NCBI GenBank assembly: GCA_020638175.1 | Contig: JACKJA010000002.1 | Span: 868,001 to 932,000, forward strand | Source of the DNA: Rhodospirillales bacterium | GTDB lineage: Bacteria > Pseudomonadota > Alphaproteobacteria > Micavibrionales > Micavibrionaceae | DNA length: 64,000 nt | Direction: 5' to 3' | Shown: positions 51,387-60,576 of the stretch, piece after piece | Layout of the letters: each line of letters begins with the position of its first letter | How positions within the stretch are numbered: position 1 is the stretch's first letter | Notes under the pieces: model-generated | Databases searched by the model: none | Told to the model about the DNA's origin: nothing | The model's input: only the letters and a program-made list of their open reading frames with translations | Made by a program: the position numbers and the translations under genes

Positions 51387-52498
51387 CATTATGGTCTTCT
51401 ATAGAGGCGGAAAAGGCAACGGGAGGGGTGTCGACCCAGAGCTGGCAGGCGCTGGACATTGCCATAGCGCCAGGCAGCGTCAAGCCGGGGGACTTGTTTG
51501 TGCCGCTGGGCGGGGATCCGGTTGTGGATGTGGCGCTGGCCTTTGATCGCGGCGCGGCGGCGGCCATCGTGAATATCTGGCCGGAGGGGTTTGATAAGAC
51601 GCACCCGTTATTGATTGTCGATGATCCGCGGGCGGCCCTGCACCGGCTGGCGGCGACGGCTCTGAAACGCTGCGCGCCGCGGCGGATTGTGGTGACGGGC
51701 GCCGGCGCGCGCAGCGGGCTGATGGAAATGTGTGCGGCGGCCCTGTCGGCAACCGGGCAGATTCACACGGTCAGCACCGACGAAGGCATGATGCTGGGGT
51801 TGGCCCGGATGCATGCCGGGTGCGATTATGTTTTGTTTGATGAGAATGAAAACGAGGAAACGGTCGTCAGCGGCGATATCGTCGTCCGCGCCGTTCGTGA
51901 TTTTGGCGCGCTGGAAGGCGTTGAGCTTCAGGCCTGTCTGGAGGCTTCGAACGGGACGCGCCTGCGGGCGTTGATCGGCGGTGAGGAAATATCCCTGACC
52001 GTGCCGCAGCCGGGGATCCAAACGGCCGTTCATGCGCTGAACGCCCTGTCTTTGGTGAAAGCGCTGGACGGCGATCTGGCCAAGGCCGCCAAAGCCCTGA
52101 TCCGGGCACAGGAAAATCCGGAGCGTGCGCATGGCGGGCCGGTAACGTTGATCGAGGATGCCGCTAATCATGCCTGTGGCCCTGCGCATCAGGCATTCAA
52201 GGTTCTGGCGCTGGTTGATCCGGGGCGCGGACGCAAACGGATTGCGATCCTCAGCCATCTGAACCATGAAGCGGCCAACGACCGGGGATCGGATTTGCCC
52301 TTGCCCCTGCAAACCGGGGATGTCAGGTTGATTTACACAAAAGCGCCGCGGGGCCGGTCCGGGCATAATCATACGGGGCTTCAGGAAATCGTGCCGGATG
52401 TTCTGGCGCCCGGTGATGTACTGATGTTAAAAGGCGCGAATGAGACCGGTAAAGGCGTTGTGATGGAAGCCCTGCGCGTGCCGCCGCCGGTGAATTGA
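51383..52498 (+). CDS. Degenerate MurF-like protein (lost ATP loop)
   Basis: 371 residues at the normal murF position. The N-terminal Mur domain is recognisable (IEAEKATGGVSTQSWQ...GSVKPGDLFVPLGG; PLLIVDDPRAALHRLA). So is the C-terminal part (GDVLMLKGANETGKGVVMEAL). The ATP loop expected as GxxGKT/S reads TGAGARSG (105-112). The DSR motif reads APG. The central N-N-x-x-G/E-x-G-M and carbamyl-Lys regions are absent, making it 80-100 residues shorter than MurF. The reading frame is intact and translationally coupled to murE. It is unlikely to ligate D-Ala-D-Ala; a structural or regulatory role, or early pseudogene status, is possible. Confidence 0.75.
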   Translation: MTLWSSIEAEKATGGVSTQSWQALDIAIAPGSVKPGDLFVPLGGDPVVDVALAFDRGAAAAIVNIWPEGFDKTHPLLIVDDPRAALHRLAATALKRCAPRRIVVTGAGARSGLMEMCAAALSATGQIHTVSTDEGMMLGLARMHAGCDYVLFDENENEETVVSGDIVVRAVRDFGALEGVELQACLEASNGTRLRALIGGEEISLTVPQPGIQTAVHALNALSLVKALDGDLAKAAKALIRAQENPERAHGGPVTLIEDAANHACGPAHQAFKVLALVDPGRGRKRIAILSHLNHEAANDRGSDLPLPLQTGDVRLIYTKAPRGRSGHNHTGLQEIVPDVLAPGDVLMLKGANETGKGVVMEALRVPPPVN

Positions 52499-52507
52499 TA
52501 TCAAATC

Positions 52508-52567
52508 TGTCATTCTGAGCCGCAGGCGAAGGATCTTTTTAGATTCTTCACTTCGCTCAGAATGACA
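52508..52567. repeat. Palindromic repeat, TGTCATTCTGAG family, copy 1
   Basis: 60 bases. TGTCATTCTGAGC and its inverse GCTCAGAATGACA form the ends, with inner arms GAAGGATCTTTTT / AGATTCTTC, so the whole unit can fold as one hairpin. It lies between the murF-like gene and the hydrolase. Other copies: 54908 (inside murD) and 63789 (before murF). Confidence 0.9.
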
Positions 52568-52589
52568 GGGGAGAAAAAGGATAAACAAC

Positions 52590-53330
52590 ATGATCCGTGA
52601 GGAAAAATGGACGATCCCCACCGGGGACGGTCACCTGATTTACGGGGTGACGAATTACGCCTATGAGGATAAACCGTCCGATAAATGCATTGTGATTGTT
52701 CATGGCCTGACAGGGCATGTAAACGAATATCTACATGTCCGCGCGGCACACTACTTTCCGGAAAAAGGCTATGATGTCATCCGCATCAGTCTCTATCCGG
52801 GAGAAAAGGGTCGACGGTTAGTAGAATGTACCCTGCAAACCCATGCAGCGGATTTGAATACGGTTTTGAAAGAAAAAACAAAGGGCTATAAAAAAATATT
52901 TCCTGTGGGGCACAGCTATGGTGGAACAACGGTTATGTTTGCCCAGCCTCAACAAGCTGCTGCAATTTGTCTTTGGGACCCGTCTTTTGATTTGGGACAG
53001 GTATGGGATGATGCCATTGAACGGGATGGAATGATCATTCTACCTTATGGCTGCGATATTATTGCCGGGCGGGATATGTATGAAGAAGCTTTTCGATACG
53101 GAGTAGACGAGTGTCTGGCTTTATCAAAAAGCCTTGATGTTCCGATCCGGGTAATCCATGCAGGGCATGAGGAAGAGGCTGTTTATTTCAAAGCCGATAA
53201 ATCCTACCACTCCGCCGGGCACCCCTTGAACGAGCGGAAAATTGTGGATGGCGCGGATCATTGCTTTAACAACGGCGATACCTGCGATACGCTGCTGGAT
53301 TATACGTATGAATGGTTTGAAAGGTTTTAA
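52590..53330 (+). CDS. Alpha/beta hydrolase (dcw insertion)
   Basis: 246 residues. Hydrolase fold: oxyanion region CIVIVHGLTGHVNEY, nucleophile elbow GHSYGGTT (Ser near 109), and a late His in DGADHCFNNGD. The acid residue is probably in VIHAGHEEEAV. No signal peptide. Substrate unknown; serine esterase/lipase-like families are closest by eye. Not a normal dcw gene. The DNA around 52840-53200 is more AT-rich than flanking genes. A palindromic repeat lies just upstream, and mraY follows with no gap. Confidence 0.85.
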   Translation: MIREEKWTIPTGDGHLIYGVTNYAYEDKPSDKCIVIVHGLTGHVNEYLHVRAAHYFPEKGYDVIRISLYPGEKGRRLVECTLQTHAADLNTVLKEKTKGYKKIFPVGHSYGGTTVMFAQPQQAAAICLWDPSFDLGQVWDDAIERDGMIILPYGCDIIAGRDMYEEAFRYGVDECLALSKSLDVPIRVIHAGHEEEAVYFKADKSYHSAGHPLNERKIVDGADHCFNNGDTCDTLLDYTYEWFERF

Positions 53331-54416
53331 ATGCTCTATAACCTGCTGGCGCCGCTGGGCGACGACTATCTGTTTTTCAACCTGTTTCGCTACCTGACGT
53401 TCCGGGGCGGGGCGGCGGTCATGACGGCGCTGGTCATCAGTTTCCTGATCGGCCCGGCGATGATCCGCTGGCTCAAAAGCCTGCAGGCCGGGGCCAGCAA
53501 TGTCCGTGAATTTCTGGAAGACGCCCACGGCCACAAATCTGGCACGCCGAGCATGGGCGGGTTGATGATCCTGATTTCCGTGACGGTTTCAACGCTGCTC
53601 TGGTCTGACCTGACCAACCCGTTTGTCTGGTATGTCGTGCTGGTGATGGTGGGCTATGGCGCGCTGGGCTTTGCCGATGATTACCTGAAAATCACCAAGA
53701 AGAATTCCAAGGGGCTGCCGGGGCGGATCAAGCTGCTGGGGCAATTCCTGATCGGCGGCATTGCGACAATCGGGATTACCAGCGCTTTGCCGGACCAGAT
53801 CAGCACATCGGTAACCCTGCCGTTTTTCAAGGATCTGTTTATTAATCTTGGCTGGTTTTTTATCCCGTGGGCGCTGCTGGTGATGGTCGGGGCGAGCAAT
53901 GCCGTGAACCTGACAGACGGGCTGGACGGGCTGGCGATTGTGCCCGTTGCGATTGCCGCAGCCTGTTTTGGCCTGATTGCCTATCTGGCCGGGCATGCGA
54001 TTTATTCCGAGTATCTGCAAATTCCGTTCGTGCGCGGTAGCGGGGAGCTGGCCATTTTATGCGGCGCGCTGGTCGGCGGCGCGATGGGGTTTTTATGGTT
54101 TAACGCCCCGCCCGCGATGGTCTTTATGGGCGATACCGGGTCACTGGCCATGGGCGGCGTTCTGGGCGCGATTGCCGTGGCGACCAAGCATGAAATCGTG
54201 CTGGCGATTATCGGCGGCCTGTTCGTCATGGAAACCGTTTCGGTGATCGTGCAGGTCGCTTCGTTCAAGCTGACCGGCAAGCGGGTGTTTGCCATGGCCC
54301 CGGTCCATCACCATTTTGAGAAAAAAGGCTGGTCCGAACCGCAGATCGTGATACGGTTCTGGATTATCGCCGTGATATTGGCACTGGTCGGACTGGCGAC
54401 ATTGAAATTACGATGA
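53331..54416 (+). CDS. mraY: Phospho-MurNAc-pentapeptide translocase MraY
   Basis: 361 residues, about ten membrane helices. Catalytic motifs: DDYLKITKKNSKGLPGR near 116-132, NAVNLTDGLDGLA near 190-202, MGDTGSLAMGG and the HHHFEKKGW loop. Makes lipid I from UDP-MurNAc-pentapeptide and undecaprenyl phosphate. The ATG follows the hydrolase stop directly (TAAATG); ATGA overlap with murD. Confidence 0.97.
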   Translation: MLYNLLAPLGDDYLFFNLFRYLTFRGGAAVMTALVISFLIGPAMIRWLKSLQAGASNVREFLEDAHGHKSGTPSMGGLMILISVTVSTLLWSDLTNPFVWYVVLVMVGYGALGFADDYLKITKKNSKGLPGRIKLLGQFLIGGIATIGITSALPDQISTSVTLPFFKDLFINLGWFFIPWALLVMVGASNAVNLTDGLDGLAIVPVAIAAACFGLIAYLAGHAIYSEYLQIPFVRGSGELAILCGALVGGAMGFLWFNAPPAMVFMGDTGSLAMGGVLGAIAVATKHEIVLAIIGGLFVMETVSVIVQVASFKLTGKRVFAMAPVHHHFEKKGWSEPQIVIRFWIIAVILALVGLATLKLR

Positions 54417-55906
54417 TTAACGTTAAAAAATTCGTTGAGACTTTAGGTGGCAAGCCCGTGGCCGTATTTGGTATCGGGATTTCCAATCTGGCCGCGATCA
54501 AGGCGTTGGTGAAAGCCGGGGCGGATGTTGCGGCCTGGGACGATCAGGAAGAGCGCCGCGCCGCCGCGGTTGATCTGGGCGCGGAGCTGAAAAATCTATC
54601 GGAAGAGGATTTAAGCGCTTACGCCTGTCTCGTGCTGGCCCCCGGTGTGCCGCTCGACCATCCGGCGCCGCACCGCGTCGTCGAAAAGGCGCGGGCCGCC
54701 GGCATTGAAATTCTCTGCGATCTTGAAATCCTGCACCGCTGCGGTCATGGTCGTACGACGATTGGTATAACGGGCACCAATGGTAAATCGACGACCACGG
54801 CCTTGATCGGTCATGTTTTGCACGAATGCGGCATAAAGGCGGTGGTGGGCGGCAATATTGGCAAGGCCGCGCTGGACCTGACTATGCCGCCTAAAAAGAA
54901 AAAAAGCTGTCATTCTGAGGCGAAGCCGAAGAATCTTGATGGTGGGGGCGATCAAAGACCCTTCGCTGACGCTCAGGATGACAATGCGAGTAACGGCGTT
55001 TTTGTCCTTGAAATGTCGTCATTCCAGATTGATCTGTGCCCGACCTTTGCGCCGGAAATCGGTGTACACCTGAACCTGACGCCCGACCATCTGGATCGTC
55101 ATGGCGGGATGGAGGGGTATGCTGCCTCCAAACAGCGCCTGTTCCGCGGTCCCGGCAAGGCGGTGATCGGCGTCGACGATGACCCGTCACAGAAAATATT
55201 TGCCGCCGTGAAGGACGCCGGTCTGCGCGATACCTACGCTATTTCCGTCAAGCAGGCCGTCGAGCGCGGTGTTTATGTCCTCGAGGGCGCGTTGAGCGAC
55301 CGGCTCAGCGAAGGCGTCGAAGAAGATATGCATCTAAACGCCGCGACGCTGCCCGGCGTTCATAACCACCAGAACGCCGCCGCTGCTTACAGCGTGGCAC
55401 GCCTGATGGGGCTGGATTCTAACGATATCCTGGAGGCCATGAAAACCTTTCCCGGTTTGCCGCACCGCCAGTATCCGGTCCGTACGATTGCCGGGGTCAG
55501 CTATATCAATGACAGCAAGGCCACAAACGCCGACGCCACGGCGCGGGCGCTGGCTTGCTACCGGAATGTTTACTGGATTCTCGGCGGCCGCCCCAAGGAA
55601 GGCGGGCTCGACGGGCTGGAACCTTATATGGATCGCATTCGCCATGCTTACCTGATCGGTGAAGCGGCGGAGTCGTTTGGGAGCTGGCTGGACAATCACG
55701 GCATCGCCCATGATTTCTGCGCCACTATGGACCGCGCCGTTAGCGAAGCCCACCGCGCCGCCCAGATGGATCGCGGCCAGCCCGGCGGCACCGGCGTTGT
55801 TCTCTTGTCGCCGGCTTGTGCCTCTTTCGACCAGTTCGACAATTTCGAACAGCGCGGCGATGTTTTCACGAAACTGGTTGAAGGGTTGGAGGAGGAGGTC
55901 GCTTGA
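54413..55906 (+). CDS. murD: UDP-MurNAc-L-Ala:D-Glu ligase, with in-frame repeat insert
   Basis: 497 residues. N-terminal domain with FGIGISNLAAIKAL, ATP loop TGTNGKSTTT, VLEMSSFQIDL, HLNLTPDHLDRHG and YINDSKATNADAT, all as in MurD. Between the ATP domain strands (about residues 160-192), a polar segment CHSEAKPKNL...FADAQDD is encoded by a palindromic repeat (54908-54983). The frame stays open and both flanks align with the family, so the enzyme is probably active with an extra surface loop. Overlaps mraY (ATGA) and ftsW (TTGA). Confidence 0.95.
   Translation: MINVKKFVETLGGKPVAVFGIGISNLAAIKALVKAGADVAAWDDQEERRAAAVDLGAELKNLSEEDLSAYACLVLAPGVPLDHPAPHRVVEKARAAGIEILCDLEILHRCGHGRTTIGITGTNGKSTTTALIGHVLHECGIKAVVGGNIGKAALDLTMPPKKKKSCHSEAKPKNLDGGGDQRPFADAQDDNASNGVFVLEMSSFQIDLCPTFAPEIGVHLNLTPDHLDRHGGMEGYAASKQRLFRGPGKAVIGVDDDPSQKIFAAVKDAGLRDTYAISVKQAVERGVYVLEGALSDRLSEGVEEDMHLNAATLPGVHNHQNAAAAYSVARLMGLDSNDILEAMKTFPGLPHRQYPVRTIAGVSYINDSKATNADATARALACYRNVYWILGGRPKEGGLDGLEPYMDRIRHAYLIGEAAESFGSWLDNHGIAHDFCATMDRAVSEAHRAAQMDRGQPGGTGVVLLSPACASFDQFDNFEQRGDVFTKLVEGLEEEVA
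54908..54983. repeat. Palindromic repeat, TGTCATTCTGAG family, copy 2, inside murD
   Basis: 76 bases with ends TGTCATTCTGAGG and GCTCAGGATGACA; inner arms CGAAGCCGAAGAATC and CCTTCGCTGACGCTC. Same family as 52508 and 63789. It is read in frame as part of murD. Confidence 0.9.
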
Positions 55907-57054
55907 CGGCTCTTTTTTCACGAACCGACAATTCCCTTCTGGGCCGCTGGTGGTGGACGGTCGACCGGCCTTTGCTGGCGGCGTTGCTGGCGCTGGCGGT
56001 ATTCGGGATTGTACTGGTCACGGCGGCCAGCCCGCCGGTGGCCGAGCGCATTGGTCTCGACCAGTTTCATTTCATCAAAAAGCACCTGATTTTCCTCGCC
56101 CCGGCGCTGGCCGGGATGCTGGGGATTTCGTTGCTGGAGCCGCGCGGGATCTGGCGGCTGGCCAGCATCGCGTTGCTCGGTAGTGTCATCGCCATGATTT
56201 TGGTGCTGTTTATCGGGGTCGAGGTCAAAGGCGCCCAGCGCTGGATATCATTGCTTGGTTTTTCCCTTCAGCCCAGCGAGTTCATGAAGCCCGCCTTTGC
56301 CGTCACGGCGGCTTGGCTGATGGCAAGGCAAAAGGACAACCCGGCCTTTCCCGGTAACAAGATCGCTGTCGGCCTGTATGGGTTTGTGCTTTTGATTTTA
56401 TTGCTCCAGCCCGATTTCGGGATGAGCGTTGTGACCTCCGGTATTTTTGCGGTGGAGCTGTTTCTGGCCGGTTTGCCGTGGGCCGTCGTGTTCGGCATGG
56501 TCGGGCTGGGCGCGGCCGGGATTCTCGGCGCCTATTTCGGGCTGGACCACGTGCGCAGCCGGATTGACCGTTTTTTGAACCCCGATAGCGGCGATACGTT
56601 TCAGGTCGACAAAGCCCTCGAAGCCTTTCAAAACGGCGGGCTGTTTGGCACCGGGCCGGGGCAGGGGACTGTGAAGCTAAGCCTGCCCGACGCCCATGCC
56701 GATTTTATCTTTGCCGTCGCGGGCGAGGAAATGGGCCTGATCGCTGTGATGGTGATTGTCGGGCTGTTCGGATTTATTTTGCTGCGCGGCTTTAACCGGA
56801 TCATGGACAGCAAGGATATGTTTATTATCCTCGCAGTGGGGGGGCTTCTGACCATGTTCGGCCTGCAGGCGATGATTCATATGGGATCATCGGTTCATTT
56901 ACTGCCGGCCAAGGGTATGACGCTGCCATTTATCAGCTATGGCGGTTCGTCGTTGCTGGCGGTCGGTTTTACCGCGGGGATGATTTTAGCTTTAACCCGC
57001 CGTCAGGCCCGCGGCTCTATTGCGAAGGGCAGCACTCTCTGGCACAGTACGTAA
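55903..57054 (+). CDS. ftsW: Septal peptidoglycan glycosyltransferase FtsW
   Basis: 383 residues, SEDS family with about ten membrane helices. Motifs: VKGAQRWISLLGFSLQPSEFMKPAF, QPDFGMSVV, GLFGTGPGQGTVKLSLPDAHADFIFAV-type block (57-58 kb side) and PFISYGGSSLLAVG near the C-terminus. Start is TTG behind GGAGGAGGAGGTC, overlapping the murD stop. Polymerises lipid II with FtsI. FtsW rather than RodA is inferred from the dcw context. Confidence 0.95.
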   Translation: MTALFSRTDNSLLGRWWWTVDRPLLAALLALAVFGIVLVTAASPPVAERIGLDQFHFIKKHLIFLAPALAGMLGISLLEPRGIWRLASIALLGSVIAMILVLFIGVEVKGAQRWISLLGFSLQPSEFMKPAFAVTAAWLMARQKDNPAFPGNKIAVGLYGFVLLILLLQPDFGMSVVTSGIFAVELFLAGLPWAVVFGMVGLGAAGILGAYFGLDHVRSRIDRFLNPDSGDTFQVDKALEAFQNGGLFGTGPGQGTVKLSLPDAHADFIFAVAGEEMGLIAVMVIVGLFGFILLRGFNRIMDSKDMFIILAVGGLLTMFGLQAMIHMGSSVHLLPAKGMTLPFISYGGSSLLAVGFTAGMILALTRRQARGSIAKGSTLWHST

Positions 57055-58167
57055 ATGACAAAAACTGATTCCAAACTGATTGTTTTATCCGCCGGGGGGA
57101 CCGGCGGGCATCTGACTCCGGCGCTGGCGCTGGCGCATGATTTGCTGGCGCGCGGCTATCGCGTGGCGCTGGTGACTGATGGCCGGGCCAAGACATACGG
57201 CCTGAAAATAGACGGCAAAATCACTGTTTACACCGTCAAGGCCGGGACGCTCGGCAAGGGATTAATGGGCAAGATCAAGGGCGCGGCGGCGCTGGCGACG
57301 GGGTTGGTGCAGGCCCGGCTGTTGATCCGTAAAATCAAACCCGCCGTAGTGGTGGGATTTGGCGGCTATCCGTCTTATCCGGCGGTCAATGCGGCGCAGG
57401 CCGAAAAAATTCCGACAATTATCCATGAACAAAACGCCGTTCTGGGCAAGGCGAATGCCATGCTGGCGCCCAAGGCCGAGCGGATCGCGCTGTCCTATCC
57501 GCATGTACACGGGATTGAAGGCGCCGATGAAGTGCGGGCGGTTGTGACCGGTAATCCTGTGCGCCCGGAAATATCAGCTCTATACACGGTGCCGTACCCG
57601 ACGCCGGAACATGACGGGCCGCTGCGGATTTTTATCACCGGCGGATCGCTGGGCGCGCATGTGTTTGCCGCGGTGGTTCCGGCGGCGTTGGCCCGCCTGT
57701 CTGACCCGCAAAAAGCGCGGCTGGAAATCACCCAGCAATGCCGGGCCGAGGATGTCGATCAGGTCATGGCGGACTACAAAGCCGCCGGGATCAAAGCCGA
57801 ATGTGCGTCATTCTTTAATGACGTCCATGAACGGCTGGCGGCGGCGCATTTGTTTATCGGCCGCAGTGGCGCGGCGACCACGGCCGAAGTGGCGGTGGCG
57901 GGCCGTCCGGCGATTTTTGTCCCGTACCCGCATCATGCCGACCAGCAACAGAAAATCAACGCCGAAGCCATGGCCGATGCCGGCGGCGCATGGGTGATGA
58001 TTCAGGAAGGCTTTACCGAGGACGCCCTGCGTACCCGCATTGAAACGTTCCTGCAAAACCCGGAAAGCCTGTTTCAGGCCGCCGAAGCAGCGCGTTCCTG
58101 TGGCAAACCCGATGCCGCCCGGCGTTTGGGGAATCTGGTCACGGCGCTGGCCAGCGGCTGGGACTAG
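57055..58167 (+). CDS. murG: UDP-GlcNAc:lipid I N-acetylglucosaminyltransferase MurG
   Basis: 370 residues. GGTGGHLTPALALAHDL at the N-terminus, GFGGYPSYPAVNAAQ, HEQNAVLGKANAM, GGSLGAH and the donor-binding GRSGAATTAEVAVAGRPAI with PYPHHADQQQKINA. Makes lipid II on the inner face of the membrane. The ATG abuts the ftsW stop (TAAATG). Confidence 0.97.
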   Translation: MTKTDSKLIVLSAGGTGGHLTPALALAHDLLARGYRVALVTDGRAKTYGLKIDGKITVYTVKAGTLGKGLMGKIKGAAALATGLVQARLLIRKIKPAVVVGFGGYPSYPAVNAAQAEKIPTIIHEQNAVLGKANAMLAPKAERIALSYPHVHGIEGADEVRAVVTGNPVRPEISALYTVPYPTPEHDGPLRIFITGGSLGAHVFAAVVPAALARLSDPQKARLEITQQCRAEDVDQVMADYKAAGIKAECASFFNDVHERLAAAHLFIGRSGAATTAEVAVAGRPAIFVPYPHHADQQQKINAEAMADAGGAWVMIQEGFTEDALRTRIETFLQNPESLFQAAEAARSCGKPDAARRLGNLVTALASGWD

Positions 58168-58179
58168 GCGGAAGAGATT

Positions 58180-59088
58180 ATGAGTTGGCTTTTAATTGCC
58201 TCTATCCCGCCGCTGCTCTGGTCAATAAGCAATGTGCTCGATGAATACCTTGCCAAGCACCATTTTGCGGCTAATGGTGTGATGTATATTATCATGGCCT
58301 CTGTTCTGGAACTTCTGGTGGGGGGCGTATTAATCATTTTAAATCCCTTCGTTTTACAGGTTCCGCTGCCGGATATCCTGTTTTTAGGGGGATTGGGCGT
58401 TTTGCTGTCTGTGTCCTTCATTCCCTATGTTTATGCGCTACAGGGGGATGGTGCGGCTCTGGCCGTGCCGATATTCCAGCTGGAAGTTGTCTGGGTTTTT
58501 CTCTTGGGGTGGTTATTCCTCGGTGAAGGCGTTACGGTTCAAGGGCTTTTGGCGTGTACGGTCATTGTTGTCGCGGCAATCGGTATTGGGTGGGATTTTA
58601 AAACCCGGAAAATAGCGGTCCGGACTTTGTTACTGATGCTACTTTCAACGATTGGACTGTCAACGTATACCGTCAGCATCCGCCATCATGCGATGACGTA
58701 TGACTGGCTGTCGATTTATGCGTGGGTTGTAACGGGGGCGGGAATCGCGGCTTGCCTGGCCTTGTGCGTCTATAAGCCGTGGAGGGATCAGGCCGTTGAA
58801 ATTTTGCAGCGATCAGGGAAGAAGGTTTCAACAATTTTTGTCATGCAATCGGGTTTCGATATGGCGGCGAATGCGACGCTGGCCCTTGCCTTGACTTTGG
58901 CGCCTGCCGCGGGATTCGTGCAAACGATGAATGGGTTGCAGCCGTTTTATGTTTTTATCTTTGCTCTCATTCTGGGACGTTTTTTTCCGCATTTATATGA
59001 ACACATAAAAATTGATGCCGTGTTTTTCTGGCGCTTGTTTTGCATTATCGTGCTGTTTGCCGGGGTCGGTTGGTTGTCCAGCCTGTAA
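58180..59088 (+). CDS. EamA/DMT-family transporter
   Basis: 302 residues with about ten membrane helices in two EamA halves: LLWSISNVLDEYLAKHHFAA...ALQGDGAALAVPIFQLEVVW, and LSTIGLSTYTVSIRHHAM...ATLALALTLAPAAGFVQTMNG. A drug/metabolite-type exporter of unknown substrate. Located between murG and murC, where no such gene is normal; same strand, 12 bases after murG. A link to envelope precursors is possible but not shown. Confidence 0.88.
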   Translation: MSWLLIASIPPLLWSISNVLDEYLAKHHFAANGVMYIIMASVLELLVGGVLIILNPFVLQVPLPDILFLGGLGVLLSVSFIPYVYALQGDGAALAVPIFQLEVVWVFLLGWLFLGEGVTVQGLLACTVIVVAAIGIGWDFKTRKIAVRTLLLMLLSTIGLSTYTVSIRHHAMTYDWLSIYAWVVTGAGIAACLALCVYKPWRDQAVEILQRSGKKVSTIFVMQSGFDMAANATLALALTLAPAAGFVQTMNGLQPFYVFIFALILGRFFPHLYEHIKIDAVFFWRLFCIIVLFAGVGWLSSL

Positions 59089-59151
59089 AAAACCATTGTA
59101 TTCCGCGCCTCCTTTGTGCTTCAAAGGGAGGAAAGCAAAGGAACAACGAGC

Positions 59152-60573
59152 ATGAAACCAGCCCCGCAAAGTATTGGTCCCCTTCATTTCGTCGGAATCG
59201 GCGGGATTGGCATGAGCGGCATTGCAGAAATCCTGCATGAACTGGGCTATACCGTGCAGGGCTCGGACCAGTCCGATAGCGCCAATGTCCAGCGTCTGCG
59301 GGCCAGAGGGATGAGCGTTTATACCGGACACGATGCGGCGCATATCGACGGCGCCGCCGTGGTGGTGATTTCTTCGGCGATCAAACCGGATAACCCGGAG
59401 CTGGTCGCGGCGCGAGCCGAGCGTATTCCGGTAGTGCGCCGGGCTGAAATGCTGGCCGAGCTGATGCGCTTGAAAACCGCGATCGCGATTGGCGGCACCC
59501 ACGGCAAAACCACGACAACATCGCTGATCGGGACGATGCTGGAGGAAGGCGGTTTTGACCCGACCGTTATCAATGGCGGGATCGTCAACAGTTATGGCAC
59601 CAACACGCGCATGGGCGCGGGCGACTGGATGGTGGTCGAGGCTGACGAGAGCGACGGCACCTTTACGCGCCTGCCGGCGACGGCGGTGGTGGTGACCAAC
59701 ATGGACCCCGAACATATGGAGCATTACGGCAGCTTCGAAAACCTCCGCAAAGCCTATCGCCGCTATGTCGAAAATATCCCGTTTTACGGTTTTGCCGTGC
59801 TGTGTCTGGATCATCTGGAGGTCCAGAGCCTCGTTCCCGAACTGACCGACCGCCGGATCGTGACCTATGGCTTTAACCCGCAGGCCGATGTCCGGGCGTT
59901 TAATCTGCGCACCGGCGGCGATGGTAGTACCTTTGATGTGTCTTTTGGCGACAATGTCGTTAAAGATATCTATCTGCCGATGCTGGGCCAGCATAACGTG
60001 CAAAATGCGCTGGCGGCGCTGGCCGTGGCGCGGGAGCTGGATATGGGCGAAGCCGCGATGAAAAAGGCTCTGCGCCATTTCGAAGGCGTCAAACGCCGCT
60101 TTACCCGCACCGGCGAAAGCAACGGCGTGACGGTGATCGACGATTACGGCCACCACCCTGTTGAGATCAGCGCTGTTCTGAAAGCCGCCCGGAGCGCGGT
60201 TGAGGCAAGCCATGGCCGGGTTCTCGCGGTTGTCCAGCCGCACCGCTATAGCCGCCTGAACGATTTGATGGATGATTTTTGCACCTGTTTTAATGATGCG
60301 GATAGCGTCATTGTCGCCAATGTTTACGCGGCGGGCGAAACCCCGATCGAAGGTGCGGATAAAGAGCATCTGGCCGCCGGTATTCGCGCCCACGGCCACC
60401 GCGATGTTACGGCCCTGATCGAGCGCACCGACCTTGCCCGCTTGATCGCCGCCCGCGCCCGGCCCGGCGATTTCGTGATTTGTCTCGGCGCCGGGGATAT
60501 CACACGCTGGGCCTATGACCTGCCCGCCGAACTCGACCGCGAGTTTGAAGTGACGGGGAAAAAGAAGGCGTAA
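59152..60573 (+). CDS. murC: UDP-MurNAc:L-Ala ligase
   Basis: 473 residues. LHFVGIGGIGMSGIAEIL at the N-terminus, the ATP loop GGTHGKTTTTS near residues 116-126, EADESDGTF, TNMDPEHMEHYG, HNVQNALAALAVA and DDYGHHPVEISAVL. Adds the first residue of the stem peptide. The ATG giving MKPAPQSIG is chosen because the GIGGIGM motif follows at the usual distance. Confidence 0.97.
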   Translation: MKPAPQSIGPLHFVGIGGIGMSGIAEILHELGYTVQGSDQSDSANVQRLRARGMSVYTGHDAAHIDGAAVVVISSAIKPDNPELVAARAERIPVVRRAEMLAELMRLKTAIAIGGTHGKTTTTSLIGTMLEEGGFDPTVINGGIVNSYGTNTRMGAGDWMVVEADESDGTFTRLPATAVVVTNMDPEHMEHYGSFENLRKAYRRYVENIPFYGFAVLCLDHLEVQSLVPELTDRRIVTYGFNPQADVRAFNLRTGGDGSTFDVSFGDNVVKDIYLPMLGQHNVQNALAALAVARELDMGEAAMKKALRHFEGVKRRFTRTGESNGVTVIDDYGHHPVEISAVLKAARSAVEASHGRVLAVVQPHRYSRLNDLMDDFCTCFNDADSVIVANVYAAGETPIEGADKEHLAAGIRAHGHRDVTALIERTDLARLIAARARPGDFVICLGAGDITRWAYDLPAELDREFEVTGKKKA

Positions 60574-60576
60574 CCC

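Noticed and set aside
58993..60399. 468-codon open frame antisense to murC
   Set aside because: A shadow frame created by murC codon use; the His/Arg/Gln-rich translation has no domain pattern, and murC is certain.
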